From Clostridium sp. CMCC3677 (GTDB taxonomy: Bacteria > Bacillota > Clostridia > Clostridiales > Clostridiaceae), in NCBI RefSeq assembly GCF_023845585.1, contig NZ_JAMQHS010000006.1:1-64000 (forward strand): a DNA stretch of 64,000 nt, in the 5' to 3' direction. The notes beneath the pieces are model-generated. The model was not told where the DNA came from. It saw only the letters and a list, made by a program, of their open reading frames with translations, and did no database searches. The translations under genes were made by a program, and so were the position numbers. This document shows, in pieces, positions 35,328-44,640 of the stretch (its first letter is position 1; each line of letters opens with the position of its first letter).

Positions 35328-36044
35328 TTATTTATTTTTATCTGTTGATGAAATTCTTTTAACATCATAGAATATTCCTTCATCACAAGAAATTAAAGTA
35401 TTATCATCCTTCACAATAAGCTTATCTTGAAAAGAAGAATCTTCACTTTTTACAGTTATAGTAGTAATAGAATCTTTATTAATACCTAATTTTGAGAAGT
35501 TAGTACGATAATCATACTCTAAATCATCTTTTTTCTCACTTTTAATTATATATTTAGGATTTTTAAAAGAATCTTTATCAAAAGTAGCTAAATCCTTAGA
35601 CAAGCTTATCTTTGTATTAATTACTAATGATGTGTTCCTGCCTGCATGTACCTTACTATATCCTACTACCTCTTTTATTACCCAATTACCATAAAATGAT
35701 TCCTCATTTTTATCATTACTTACTTCTTTAGTTACATCTTGTGAATCTCTCTTAGTACTTGTACTATTATTGCTATTACTAACAGTATTGTTATTACTAC
35801 TACTAGAATTATTGCTTGTACTATTCTTTGCTGTATCAGAATTAGAACTAGCTTCTTTTACATCATTTTTATTTTTATTTAATTTATCAGTATTTTTTTC
35901 ATTAGCACTATTAGATTCATTATCAGATTCACTACTAACTTCATTATCTTCCTTTATATTATTACTGGATACTTTTTTATCAGTACAACTAATCAATCCC
36001 AATGATAAAACTAAAATTAATATTATTGCATATATACGTTTCAA
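35328..36044 (-). CDS. Lipoprotein A with Ser/Asn-rich linker (paralogue of 36299-36976)
   Basis: A 238-aa lipoprotein. Start chosen at TTG 36042-36044, which follows AGGAGGTG by five bases; an upstream start would spoil the signal. The signal ends in ISC (lipobox), then a ~85-residue Ser/Asn/Lys linker, then a ~110-residue domain opening ESFYGNWVIKEVVGYSKVHAG. That domain is shared with the divergent gene at 36299. The domain looks like a lipocalin-type barrel (F-G-x-W start), but this is a guess. Confidence 0.65.
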   Translation of the reverse strand: MKRIYAIILILVLSLGLISCTDKKVSSNNIKEDNEVSSESDNESNSANEKNTDKLNKNKNDVKEASSNSDTAKNSTSNNSSSSNNNTVSNSNNSTSTKRDSQDVTKEVSNDKNEESFYGNWVIKEVVGYSKVHAGRNTSLVINTKISLSKDLATFDKDSFKNPKYIIKSEKKDDLEYDYRTNFSKLGINKDSITTITVKSEDSSFQDKLIVKDDNTLISCDEGIFYDVKRISSTDKNK

Positions 36045-36298
36045 TATTACACCTCCTGTTATATCTTGATACATATTATGGATTTTATGTTTATTTTACC
36101 ATATTATTCTTTAAAATAACAAAAAAATAATAAAAATTCGTAATTATTAAAATAAGCCATATTTTTTTCATTAAATAAATTATAGAGAAAATTTAATTAA
36201 TATATTAACAAAAAATACAATTAATGCTAATATTATTATGGATTAAAATGTAAATAAAGTAATATATAAAAACAAAAGCATTAGAAGGAGATTTAAAA

Positions 36299-36976
36299 TT
36301 GAAGTTTTTAAGAATTTTTATATTAGTAGCACTACTAGTAACCCTAACTGGTTGTGGGACTGAAAAATCACAAAATAATCATATCCAAACAAATAATGAT
36401 ATTTCTACTGAAGCTACTGATACTGAAGACAACACTACAAATAACAATACTAATAGTAGTGAAAAAATTACAAATAATAATACTAAAAAAGAAAGCACTA
36501 CTAATAAAGTAAATTCTAATAAAAATAATAGTAATAACAATACTGCTATAAATAAAAACTCTGAAAATAACCCTACAGAAGTTCAAAATGAAGAATCATT
36601 TTATGGACAATGGGTTATAGAAAATGTAGTAGGATCTGGTAAGGTAGGAACTTATAGTGATGACGATATAAAAAAAATATTAGGAAAAAAACTAAGTTTT
36701 TCAAAAGAGCAATCAAGTTGCTTTGGAGATGATGTAAGCTACCTAAATGATACAGTTAAAAATCCTACTTACAAAAAATCAGTTATTACATCTGATGAAT
36801 TTTTAAGCAATTGGCTTGTACCTTTAAGCACTTTGAGTATAAATAGCGATACTGTAACAGAAATTGAGGTAAATGATTTAAAAAATCTTCCAGCATGTAC
36901 TTTTTTTATAAAAGATAACAACACATTAATACTTTATGGTGGAGGTACTTTTTTTGAACTTAAAAAAGCAGCATGA
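36299..36976 (+). CDS. Lipoprotein B with Asn/Thr-rich linker (paralogue of 35328-36044)
   Basis: A 225-aa lipoprotein starting at TTG with GAAGGAG ten bases upstream. The signal ends in LTGC (lipobox). A ~75-residue Asn/Thr/Lys linker leads to a domain opening ESFYGQWVIENVVGSGKVGTYSD. The paralogue on the other strand has the same layout. The linker probably crosses the cell wall. Function unknown. Confidence 0.65.
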   Translation: MKFLRIFILVALLVTLTGCGTEKSQNNHIQTNNDISTEATDTEDNTTNNNTNSSEKITNNNTKKESTTNKVNSNKNNSNNNTAINKNSENNPTEVQNEESFYGQWVIENVVGSGKVGTYSDDDIKKILGKKLSFSKEQSSCFGDDVSYLNDTVKNPTYKKSVITSDEFLSNWLVPLSTLSINSDTVTEIEVNDLKNLPACTFFIKDNNTLILYGGGTFFELKKAA

Positions 36977-37000
36977 AAAACAAATTAAATAAACATAATT

Positions 37001-37097
37001 CACTGGCTATTATAGCCAGTGAATAAAAAGAAACTATGATAAAACTTAATTTATAAAAAATATTTAAGAGTCCATATTTATGTTAATATGGACTCTT
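37001..37097 (+). terminator. Two hairpins after lipoprotein B
   Basis: CACTGGCTATTATAGCCAGTG (37001-37021), then AAGAGTCCATAT/ATATGGACTCTT (37066-37097) followed by TCC and T-rich DNA. The second is the better terminator. The rest of the 267-bp gap before 37244 is plain A+T-rich sequence. Confidence 0.65.
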
Positions 37098-37243
37098 TCC
37101 TAATATAAAACAAGATTTATACTGTTTATATATTTTAAATGATAATCTTAAATTTTTAAGTTTATCTCTTTTTTTAAATTACTTAATATTTTCTATTAAA
37201 ATATTAAGTAAAAGCTTTATACTATTACATATTAAAAATTTTA

Positions 37244-37906
37244 CTATTTTTCAATACTACCTTCCTTAAAAGCAACATATTCGGAACTAGAATTCACCAT
37301 ATATATATAATATTCACCTGATTCATCTGCTGTTAATTTATAACTTCCTGATAAATCGCTGAATGTTTTTCCTTTTATCATTTTTCCATTTAGTACATAT
37401 CCATGTCCACCATGTATCTCAACTCCATCAAAACCTGATTCCTTAACTCTTCTTGCTGCTTCTGAATATGCATTAACTAAATATTTTATTTCATCTTTAG
37501 TCATTTCCTTTGCCCAAGTCTTAGTAACTTCATTCTGCATAGTTGATGGACCCCAGATAGTTCTTTCTCCTACATTAAAAGTAGTCATAAATTCACCATA
37601 AACTATTTACATTATTATATTTGCACCTAAATCATGTATTTTATTTGTAAATTCTTTATATTCCTTTATAAACGAATCATTATATATTCCCATCATTCTT
37701 GGATTGGGTTGCTCATCTTCTGTTACAAAGGCATACCCTGTTATTATTGTACCTACTCCACCCTTTGTCAGTTCTTCATAGATTGAACTTAATTCAAGTG
37801 TTAAATGTCCTTTTTCATCTGCTAACTCTTCCCAAAGTACACCTCTAAAAAATCTATTTTTTAATTCCATTTTACAAATATTTGTTTTATCCCAAAGACT
37901 TTTCAT
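37244..37906 (-). pseudogene. Old-yellow-enzyme (NADH:flavin oxidoreductase) gene, broken and chimeric
   Basis: The N-terminal ~170 residues match OYE-type enzymes (KNRFFRGVLWEELADEKG, then SEAARRVKESGFDGVEIHGGHGYVL). A TAA at 37607-37609 interrupts the frame after GANIIM; the frame then continues IVYGEFMTTFNVGERTIWGPS, so a CAA-to-TAA nonsense mutation is likely. After HGGHGYVL the sequence leaves the OYE family and becomes NGKMIKGKTFSDLSGSYKLTA, ending in an unrelated ~45-aa tail. A deletion has joined two genes. Two short ORFs remain but no functional enzyme. AAAGGAGAG precedes the start. Confidence 0.75.
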
Positions 37907-38094
37907 TAAAATCTCTCCTTTGAATTAGGTTATCCGCGGTTCATACATACTATAACGCCATATTGAAAGTCTAACAAGTATGCACCTTTTAGTAACTTGA
38001 TATTATTTAATCATTAAAATCAAATGTATTGACTAAATAAACTTTCTTTACTATCATCTTAAATAATTAATCTATTACTTAAGGAGATGTTGAT

Positions 38095-38292
38095 TTGATC
38101 AAATATAATAATAAAAATATGTTTGTTTGCTTGATTTAGCAATGGATTTTATCCGTGGTAAATGGAAGGCTGTTATACTTTGCCACCTTCTTAATGAACC
38201 TAAAAGATTTAATAACTCTATGGCTTTGTGTTGCAAGTGGAACTTTAAATAAAGATGAAATTAAATCATTTGTATTAAAGAATAAAAGGTAG
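38095..38292 (+). pseudogene. HxlR-type regulator remnant
   Basis: A start TTG with AAGGAGATG reads MIKYNNKNMFVC, then needs a one-base shift to continue LAMDFIRGKWKAVILCHLLNEPKRFN, the HxlR helix-turn-helix. A further frame change leads to CVASGTLNKDEIKSFVLKNKR and stop. It is divergent from the broken OYE gene, a common regulator/target arrangement. The 754-bp stretch 37907-38660 otherwise holds nothing I can identify. Confidence 0.65.
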
Positions 38293-38660
38293 TAAAATAT
38301 TTGCTTACTACCTTTTAGTGTTTTGTATTTAATTCGTTATAATTTCCCCTATAACTTCTTATTTATCTATCACTCAAACATTATCTTCTTCTTTTATCAT
38401 TTCATTTTTTGTTAATTTGCCACTTATTGTAATACATTATTTTTACATACAAACTGCCCTATCCAAGTAATTTATATTAAGTGAAGTTTTTTCTAAATTG
38501 CTATATTTAATTTCATTCTCCCCAATTTTAATTTTTTCATAAGAAAAGAAGAAGTATTTCTAACAGAAACTTCCTCAATATTTATACTTTAGAGTAACCT
38601 TTAGTATAATGTACTTTTCTATGATCCTCTTAAGTAAATTTAAAATTACCGTGCTACTAT

Positions 38661-40460
38661 TTACATATTATTTTCAACGTAGTCTAATATTAAGGTTGTA
38701 GTATCTTTTCTTTCAAAAGTTTTTCTATCCGAAAGAATTTCATTTATATCTCCTTTTTTACTAAGACTAGCCTCTATAACTTCAATAGCCTTCTTCAATA
38801 CTTCATTAGTTTTATTATCATCTAAAAGAACTTTTTCTATAATTCTGCTATTTTCTTCTGATTTTTTATCTATAGTTAGAGTAAACTTTCCTTTAGGACA
38901 ACATAAATACTTTAACAGCATTATTATATGCCATCTAGCTCTTCTAAACCTTTTTCCCTCATCCTGATTTTGAACAAATCTCTCTACTTTATACCATGCT
39001 AGTCCACTTACATAATATGAATTAAGAAATGATATATGTGAATCCTCAAATAATAATCCTCTAGTTTTTTTCTCTACCTTCCCATATTGTCCTGAAACTT
39101 CATGTGGCATATCAAAAAATAATGCTGATGTTGCTTTAATTTGAAATGGTATATTAACTATTTTAACTTTGGGAATATTTTCATCTCTATATTGTTCTGT
39201 TCTACGTTCATAATATAGTGGATATTTGTTTCCTTTAGACTTAGTAATATAATATTGTTCTAGAGTTTTTTGAATAGTCGATAATGCAACTAACTGCTCG
39301 GCTTTAAGTGGCGTTTGGCTATTTGTTGCTTTTATAATTGAATGTTTTGTATCTTCATCTTCTGTACCAATTAGTCTTACTGGAAGATAAATATCCTTAA
39401 CACCAGAAATTTTTTCTAGGCATTCAAATATTACATTGCTAGTTTGGCATCCATTAACTATTTGATAGTTTGTAAGAGTTAATTCCTCTGAATTTATTGC
39501 AACGGAATCTGCAATTATTGTAATTCCATTGTTCAATAAGCCAAATAAATAACTTTCTTCACCTAATAATTGTTTCTTCATACTTGAATTAACTTCAAGT
39601 TTTTCAGAAGCACCTAAATAAAATCTTATATTATCATTAAAGATTCCTTTTCTAAGAACCTTTTCTCCATTGATATCTTCAGTTAATAACTTTTCGAATT
39701 CTTCCAGCTTCATTAGCCCATAATATCCATTTTTAATTTTATTGTGCATATCCTTAGGATATGGTACCGGTTGCTTCGATAATGTTACACAAACTTCTAG
39801 TCCTGATACAGTTTTTTCATGTAATTCCATTATCTCTTTTATTCCTAAAAAGTCTGGTTTCCTTACTTCACTAAAAAGACTTTTTTCTCTTAAATCAGCA
39901 ACTCCCATTGATATCGTTGATTCTAAATGAACATCGTTTAGATTTATCTCTTTTGATGATAAGGTTATAAACTTCATACTTAAATTAGGTGCTTTTTTAA
40001 ATCTTGAACTCTTTGAATATATATACTTAGTAATTTCCCATTGGTTTAAAAGTTCTGGTATTTCACACTTTGAAAAATTAAAAAATCTTCTAATTCCATT
40101 TAAAAAATCTCCAATTTCTGTACGATCAAACTTATCGGAAGTTTTTACTTGGGTAAACATGAAATTCACTTCAAATTTTTTAAGTCCTTCTATAACAGAA
40201 TCAACATCTTCTACACTTGTTACAATTCTGTCAGCTACAAAAATTGCTATTCCATCTATCCCAAAAGCTGTACCAGTCTCCATGTCTTGATATGTAACAC
40301 TAGGATCATTAGAGTAAACTGATAATATAAGTGAATTAATAAATTGTTCAAATACTGTATGTTGATCCTTTGCTTTATTTTTAGAAATTTCATTTTGCTC
40401 AATAAAATTCTCAATATATGATTGTATAACTGGATGTGAAACATTGGTTATTTTCGACAT
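38661..40460 (-). CDS. AIPR family phage-defence (abortive infection) protein
   Basis: A 599-aa protein of the AIPR family. The N-terminal part has GIDGIAIFVAD (residues ~68-78) and FMFTQVKTSDKFD (~99-111), which resembles a PD-(D/E)xK-like nuclease core with a QxK variant. The AIPR centre shows LFGLLNNGITIIADS, YQIVNGCQTSNVIFE and KATNSQTPLKAEQL. AIPR proteins are linked to abortive phage infection in Lactococcus and to defence islands. A CAAAGGAGAAC site precedes the ATG. It appears to be monocistronic, with no recognisable partner. Nuclease activity is inferred. Confidence 0.8.
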   Translation of the reverse strand: MSKITNVSHPVIQSYIENFIEQNEISKNKAKDQHTVFEQFINSLILSVYSNDPSVTYQDMETGTAFGIDGIAIFVADRIVTSVEDVDSVIEGLKKFEVNFMFTQVKTSDKFDRTEIGDFLNGIRRFFNFSKCEIPELLNQWEITKYIYSKSSRFKKAPNLSMKFITLSSKEINLNDVHLESTISMGVADLREKSLFSEVRKPDFLGIKEIMELHEKTVSGLEVCVTLSKQPVPYPKDMHNKIKNGYYGLMKLEEFEKLLTEDINGEKVLRKGIFNDNIRFYLGASEKLEVNSSMKKQLLGEESYLFGLLNNGITIIADSVAINSEELTLTNYQIVNGCQTSNVIFECLEKISGVKDIYLPVRLIGTEDEDTKHSIIKATNSQTPLKAEQLVALSTIQKTLEQYYITKSKGNKYPLYYERRTEQYRDENIPKVKIVNIPFQIKATSALFFDMPHEVSGQYGKVEKKTRGLLFEDSHISFLNSYYVSGLAWYKVERFVQNQDEGKRFRRARWHIIMLLKYLCCPKGKFTLTIDKKSEENSRIIEKVLLDDNKTNEVLKKAIEVIEASLSKKGDINEILSDRKTFERKDTTTLILDYVENNM

Positions 40461-40622
40461 TATTGTTCTCCTTTGATTTTAACTTTTTTCTGCTAAATTA
40501 CACCTTATACAACTAAATTATACCATATTAAGTATACTTAAATATATCTTCATACATAGAATAAAAATCCCATACTCTCTTATTTTTCGATTTACAAGTT
40601 TTGTAAAATCTCTTAAATTTCA

Positions 40623-41354
40623 TTAGCAGCATTGCCAATCATATTTTACATTTGAAAAGTCTCTATTTTTTAAATCCTCTTCACTAATAAAAAAATTGCA
40701 ATTTCCAGAATCACCAAACATAATTCCACATTCATCTTCTATATCTAGTTGTAATAATAAAATATTATGTTCTTTATAATGCTCTGATTCTGATTGAACA
40801 AAATATGGATAACCTCCAATTCTACTGCCTGCACCATCAAAATCATCCCACTTTTTATTTTCTTGTTCTTCATTAAGTCCATCAAATAATTTATTAAAAT
40901 CTTCACAAGGACAAGTCATTGGCATTTCATTTATTTGAAAGTTCATTTTTCCTTCTTTATAAAATGGTAAAAAATCCTCATAATCCTTCTCATATGGATT
41001 TTCACTAATTAATTTACTCTCATCCATTGTATATTCTTCAATATATCTAACTTTACATGGATACTCATAACCATAACAGTCATCATTATGAACAAAAAAT
41101 TGAAGCAATCCATTTTGTGGCATATTTTTTAATTCTACTAAATCAGATAAATTAATTTGAGCAATAAACATCATTGGATTGTTTTCCTCATCTAAGGGAT
41201 AATCATTAATATTTTCAAGATAAGGACATCCCCCTAATTTACTTTCCCATGGCTTTGTTTTCCCTGCTTTAAAAGCAATTTCGTTACTTTTACGAATAGT
41301 TGTTTTTATAATTTCTTCATATTCCTTAAATAATTCTGGTACTTCATACTTCAT
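40623..41354 (-). CDS. YwqG family (DUF1963) protein
   Basis: A ~243-aa protein. Start chosen at ATG 41352-41354, which has AAGAGGTGA ahead; the GTG four codons upstream is part of that site. DUF1963/YwqG features: SKLGGCPYLENINDYPLDEENNPMMFIAQINLSDL near the start, GLLQFFVHNDD, RIGGYPYFVQSE, and LLLQLDIEDECGIMFGDSGNCNFFI at the end. YwqG is of unknown function but often lies near polymorphic-toxin or immunity genes. Confidence 0.8.
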   Translation of the reverse strand: MKYEVPELFKEYEEIIKTTIRKSNEIAFKAGKTKPWESKLGGCPYLENINDYPLDEENNPMMFIAQINLSDLVELKNMPQNGLLQFFVHNDDCYGYEYPCKVRYIEEYTMDESKLISENPYEKDYEDFLPFYKEGKMNFQINEMPMTCPCEDFNKLFDGLNEEQENKKWDDFDGAGSRIGGYPYFVQSESEHYKEHNILLLQLDIEDECGIMFGDSGNCNFFISEEDLKNRDFSNVKYDWQCC

Positions 41355-41400
41355 TATTTTAATCACCTCTTAATAATAGTTTGTTCTGATTATATTAAAA

Positions 41401-41435
41401 GTGTGGAAATAATATTAAATTATTATTTCCACACC
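41401..41435 (-). terminator. Terminator of the DUF1266-like gene
   Basis: GTGTGGAAATAAT and its complement form a near-perfect stem with an A+T loop; T-rich sequence follows on the minus strand. Confidence 0.7.
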
Positions 41436-41491
41436 TTCAAATTTGATCAAATAATTGTATTTAAATAAATAAAATAAAGTCCTATTTATAT

Positions 41492-42385
41492 TTATAGAGT
41501 GTTTAAATCTTTATTAAAATAGTCATTTTCAAGTAAAGTTTTTACCCCGTTAACTCTCTCATTTATCATAACAGGTCCAAAGACTATCTTCTCTTCATAG
41601 AAATAGCATACACCAATTAAATAGTCTATTATAAAATCTTCCATTGAAGCAAATTCTTCATTAATTAGATTATGTACTTTTGGTTTGAATTCTTCAAATT
41701 CTTCTAAATTTATTAAATCACATGTTAATGATTCTCTTAATAATAAGACAGCTCTTTGAATATTAAAAGCAGCTATATGTTTTGAACTTTTTTTGTTTTT
41801 AATATTTTCAAATTGTAAATTATGTTTTTTCAATATTTTTTCAAACCACTTATTCTTGTTTATATCAAAGTCTATATCTGAGAAATTATTTTTATCCATT
41901 AATTGTTCCAAATTTGCATAAAGCTGATTTTTATTCTCAATGTTCCAACTAGCACCAAGTGAAGCAAGAATCATTTCTTTCTCATCTTTACTTTTATAAT
42001 CTCGTACTTCTAAACAATTAATAAATCCCTTTTTATTTTTTTCACCTTTATTATGTTTATCTAAAGTAGCTTCAGTAATTGAAAATAATGCTCCTATTTT
42101 AACTAAAAATTGAGATGCTTCATCTGTGCATTTAAAATGAATAGTTTTATTAATAGCCTTTTCAAATGAAATAACACTTGTTTTCCAAATAAATCTTACG
42201 ACAAAAACAGCTAACCATTTAATAATATTTACAATAACAGCGGCTAAAAAAACGCCTATTAAAAGCTTACCTATTTTATCACCCATATAAACTGATATTA
42301 ATTCCTTGAAATAAAATAAAATAACCACAATAATAATCGAGAGCAATGTTGTCCCTATATGCTTTTTTAATGTCCCCCCATACAT
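41492..42385 (-). CDS. Membrane-anchored DUF1266-like protein
   Basis: A 297-aa protein with two N-terminal membrane helices (about 10-30 and 38-65) and a cytoplasmic domain. The C-terminal half, FNIQRAVLLLRESLTCDLIN, then EEFASMEDFIIDYLIGVCYFYEE, follows the DUF1266 pattern (R-A-x-x-L-x-R, then S-x-E-x-F-x-x-Y-x-x-G). DUF1266 proteins are often linked to toxin-immunity loci, but the role is unknown. An AGGAGATTTTTT-type site precedes the ATG. Family call moderate. Confidence 0.5.
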   Translation of the reverse strand: MYGGTLKKHIGTTLLSIIIVVILFYFKELISVYMGDKIGKLLIGVFLAAVIVNIIKWLAVFVVRFIWKTSVISFEKAINKTIHFKCTDEASQFLVKIGALFSITEATLDKHNKGEKNKKGFINCLEVRDYKSKDEKEMILASLGASWNIENKNQLYANLEQLMDKNNFSDIDFDINKNKWFEKILKKHNLQFENIKNKKSSKHIAAFNIQRAVLLLRESLTCDLINLEEFEEFKPKVHNLINEEFASMEDFIIDYLIGVCYFYEEKIVFGPVMINERVNGVKTLLENDYFNKDLNTL

Positions 42386-42495
42386 ATTAAAAAATCTCCT
42401 TCCATATTAATATTTTTATGTTTCTATATTTATTATACATAATTATATATAATAACCAAGTTAAAATATGTAACTAATGTAATAAGCTTACTACT

Positions 42496-42611
42496 AAGGT
42501 TTGGGACATTCATATAGAACTTAATGGCAAAGAGAAAAAGTACACATCCAACTATGAATAATAATTATTATTATAAACATAGTCATTTTCCACTTAAATG
42601 ACTATGTTTAT
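42496..42611. other. Gap with C-terminal scrap and hairpin
   Basis: On the plus strand 42496-42561 reads TKVWDIHIELNGKEKKYTS and stop, the tail of a lost gene. It is followed by a perfect stem (ATAAACATAGTCATTT and complement, 42572-42611) that could also terminate the minus-strand gene at 42627. Nothing else is seen in 42386-42626. Confidence 0.4.
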
Positions 42612-42626
42612 ATGAAAATAATATAT

Positions 42627-43280
42627 TTAACCCCTATTATCATAAACTTCCAAATTAAATTCATTATCAATTCTACCAACTGTAGCCAATAATAAATAAC
42701 CATCACATTCATTACTGTTTATCTCAAATTCTAAACCATACTCTGATAATTCCATAAATGATGGCATAATAGTACTTAAAAGCTTTTCTACATCAATCAT
42801 TGGTAAATATTTATTAAACACATCTATTCCAGATATAGTATCTACTGGTTTATTAAAGACTTCATTACAAGCCTCTTCATAATTTTTGCCACTAATTTTA
42901 TCATAAAGTGTTTCTTCATTTATTATTTCTGGAATTTTATCTTTAATAATAAATGAAGGAAATTCAGCATTTGAACATTCCCAAAATTCAAAATAAGTAT
43001 CCGTTAAATCTTCAAAAAGCCACATTATAAATTGATTTTTTATCTTATCAATATTTTCATTAACATTAGAAATAAATGTATTATATTTTTCTGTTAAAAT
43101 TTTCATTTCCTCTTCTCTCTTTGACACTGTCTTTTCTATTTCAGAAAAACATACTTCTTCTTCAATACTAATCATATCTGAATTGTAAGTACCCAAAAAA
43201 CCTAAATCGATACTATTATTACAATATAAGTTATTATTATCATCTATCTTAATTTGAAACATAATCATACCTACTTTCAT
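42627..43280 (-). CDS. Soluble protein of unknown function
   Basis: A 217-aa acidic protein. MFQIKIDDNNNLYCNNS opens the likely product (ATG at codon 7), followed by a charged coiled-coil-like stretch (SEIEKTVSKREEEMKILTEKYN) and a Trp-rich segment (FIMWLFEDLTDTYFEFWE). I do not recognise a family. It lies between the DUF1266-like and deformylase genes on the same strand and looks like an accessory-block gene. Confidence 0.5.
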   Translation of the reverse strand: MKVGMIMFQIKIDDNNNLYCNNSIDLGFLGTYNSDMISIEEEVCFSEIEKTVSKREEEMKILTEKYNTFISNVNENIDKIKNQFIMWLFEDLTDTYFEFWECSNAEFPSFIIKDKIPEIINEETLYDKISGKNYEEACNEVFNKPVDTISGIDVFNKYLPMIDVEKLLSTIMPSFMELSEYGLEFEINSNECDGYLLLATVGRIDNEFNLEVYDNRG

Positions 43281-43329
43281 TTTGCAATTAACTACCTTAT
43301 TATGCTAAGTCCTATTTTCATGTCTACAA

Positions 43330-43740
43330 CTAAATTATAATTCCCTCAAAATGATCCATTTCATGTTGAATAATTTGTGCTACAAATCCAGTAAACACCT
43401 GCTTCTTTTTCTTGAAATTTTTATCAAGATACTGAACTTCTATTATTTCATATCTCTTTGTTTTTCTAAATCCTGTTAAAGATAAGCAGCTCTCTTCTGT
43501 TTCATAAATCTTTTCTTTTTTTAATATAATTGGATTCACCATAGGTATAATAACTTTTCCTGCTACAAATACTAATATACGCTTTTTAACTCCAATCATA
43601 TTTCCAGCCAAGCCAACACAATGTTCTATGTTTACTTTTAAAGTATCTATTAAATCATCAATAACAACCTTATCTCTTTTTGTTGCCTCTTCTGATTTCT
43701 CCCCTAAAAATAATACATCTTTTACAATTGGTTTTACCAT
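43330..43740 (-). CDS. def: Peptide deformylase (secondary copy)
   Basis: A 136-aa member of the deformylase family with motif 1 GLAGNMIG (canonical GxGxAAxQ is altered), motif 2 ESCLSL (zinc Cys) and motif 3 QHEMDHFEG (HExxH-type). It removes the formyl group from new proteins. Changes in motif 1, including the missing Gln, and the short length suggest a secondary copy that may be specialised or less active; some such copies give resistance to actinonin-like inhibitors. AAGAGGAAG precedes the ATG. Confidence 0.8.
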   Translation of the reverse strand: MVKPIVKDVLFLGEKSEEATKRDKVVIDDLIDTLKVNIEHCVGLAGNMIGVKKRILVFVAGKVIIPMVNPIILKKEKIYETEESCLSLTGFRKTKRYEIIEVQYLDKNFKKKKQVFTGFVAQIIQHEMDHFEGIII

Positions 43741-43872
43741 AATTTATCTTCCTCTTCTTTCATTATCTGCTTTAAAATTATCTGCTTTAAAATTTATTCA
43801 ACATATTGTTATTTAATTTTTTGCCATAGTTATCAGTCCACTTTTTCATGTTGTATATGATAAATAATAATT

Positions 43873-44175
43873 TTAATAATATCCATTTTCACATAATAGT
43901 TCATAGCAACTGTTTACTTCTTCATCAGTAAATAATTTTGCATATTTAGGTTCTACAATAGTCGCCTCCATTGTTAATTTAATGCATCCTTCTTCTACTA
44001 ATTTAGTAAAACAATCAGATGTTCTACCTTTTCTTAAAATTTCTTGCGCAGTTCTAACTATTCCAAATCTCTCTATTGTTTCTAGAAATTTTGTCATTTT
44101 ACAATCATGTTCTTTTTCTGCTATTTCACATTTTTTTATAACTTCCTCTTGAAGTTTCTTCTCTAAAGTTTCCAT
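43873..44175 (-). CDS. Small helical protein of unknown function
   Basis: A 100-aa, charged, helical protein (KKLQEEVIKKCEIAEKEHD at the start; TKLVEEGCIKLTMEATIV centrally; YAKLFTDEEVNSCYELLCE at the end). The C-terminal pattern resembles small domains found in many Firmicute accessory regions. It has no recognised function, and no operon partner within 130 bp. It has a good start context (GGAGTGTAAA before ATG). Confidence 0.55.
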   Translation of the reverse strand: METLEKKLQEEVIKKCEIAEKEHDCKMTKFLETIERFGIVRTAQEILRKGRTSDCFTKLVEEGCIKLTMEATIVEPKYAKLFTDEEVNSCYELLCENGYY

Positions 44176-44397
44176 TTTTACACTCCACTATTAATTATTT
44201 TTTATATTACTATTTTTATTTATTATACCGTATTTTTACTTATAAGAATAGCTTTAGCCTAGTAATATCAATACTTAAGTATATAAATATCCCTTTCCAA
44301 TATTAAGTATGCTTATTTATTATCCTTGATTATTAAAGGCTATAGAAGAGAATATTTTGATGCATTGATATTAATTTTAACTTTCTATTAAAACCGT

Positions 44398-44574
44398 CTA
44401 TAGCTTCAAAAGCAAAAATATTGCAATAATAATGGATGATGTATTTAATATTTGGGCTATTTTCTTGTTATTATTTTTTTTATTTATAGTTATAAGACAA
44501 ATTGTGAAAACTTGAATAATAAAGTATAACACTCCAAATATTTCAAAATATGTTTTGGTATCATATGAAATCAT
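44398..44574 (-). CDS. Small membrane protein (58 aa)
   Basis: ATG at 44572-44574 follows AAGGAGAG by seven bases. The product has two hydrophobic helices (FEIFGVLYFIIQVFTICLI and TSSIIIAIFLLLKL) separated by a basic loop of Lys/Asn. Such two-helix proteins are often type I toxins or holin-like, but nothing specific is recognised. It fills most of the 465-bp gap 44176-44640. Confidence 0.55.
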   Translation of the reverse strand: MISYDTKTYFEIFGVLYFIIQVFTICLITINKKNNNKKIAQILNTSSIIIAIFLLLKL

Positions 44575-44640
44575 TATAATTTCTCTCTCCTTAAAAAGTA
44601 AACAGGCTATTCTCCAGTTATTAACGAATTCTATGATAAT

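Noticed and set aside
44398..44574. Holin partner for the lysozyme at 33.9 kb
   Set aside because: Two membrane helices fit, but it is 9 kb away on the other strand with no phage genes around; only listed as a small membrane protein.
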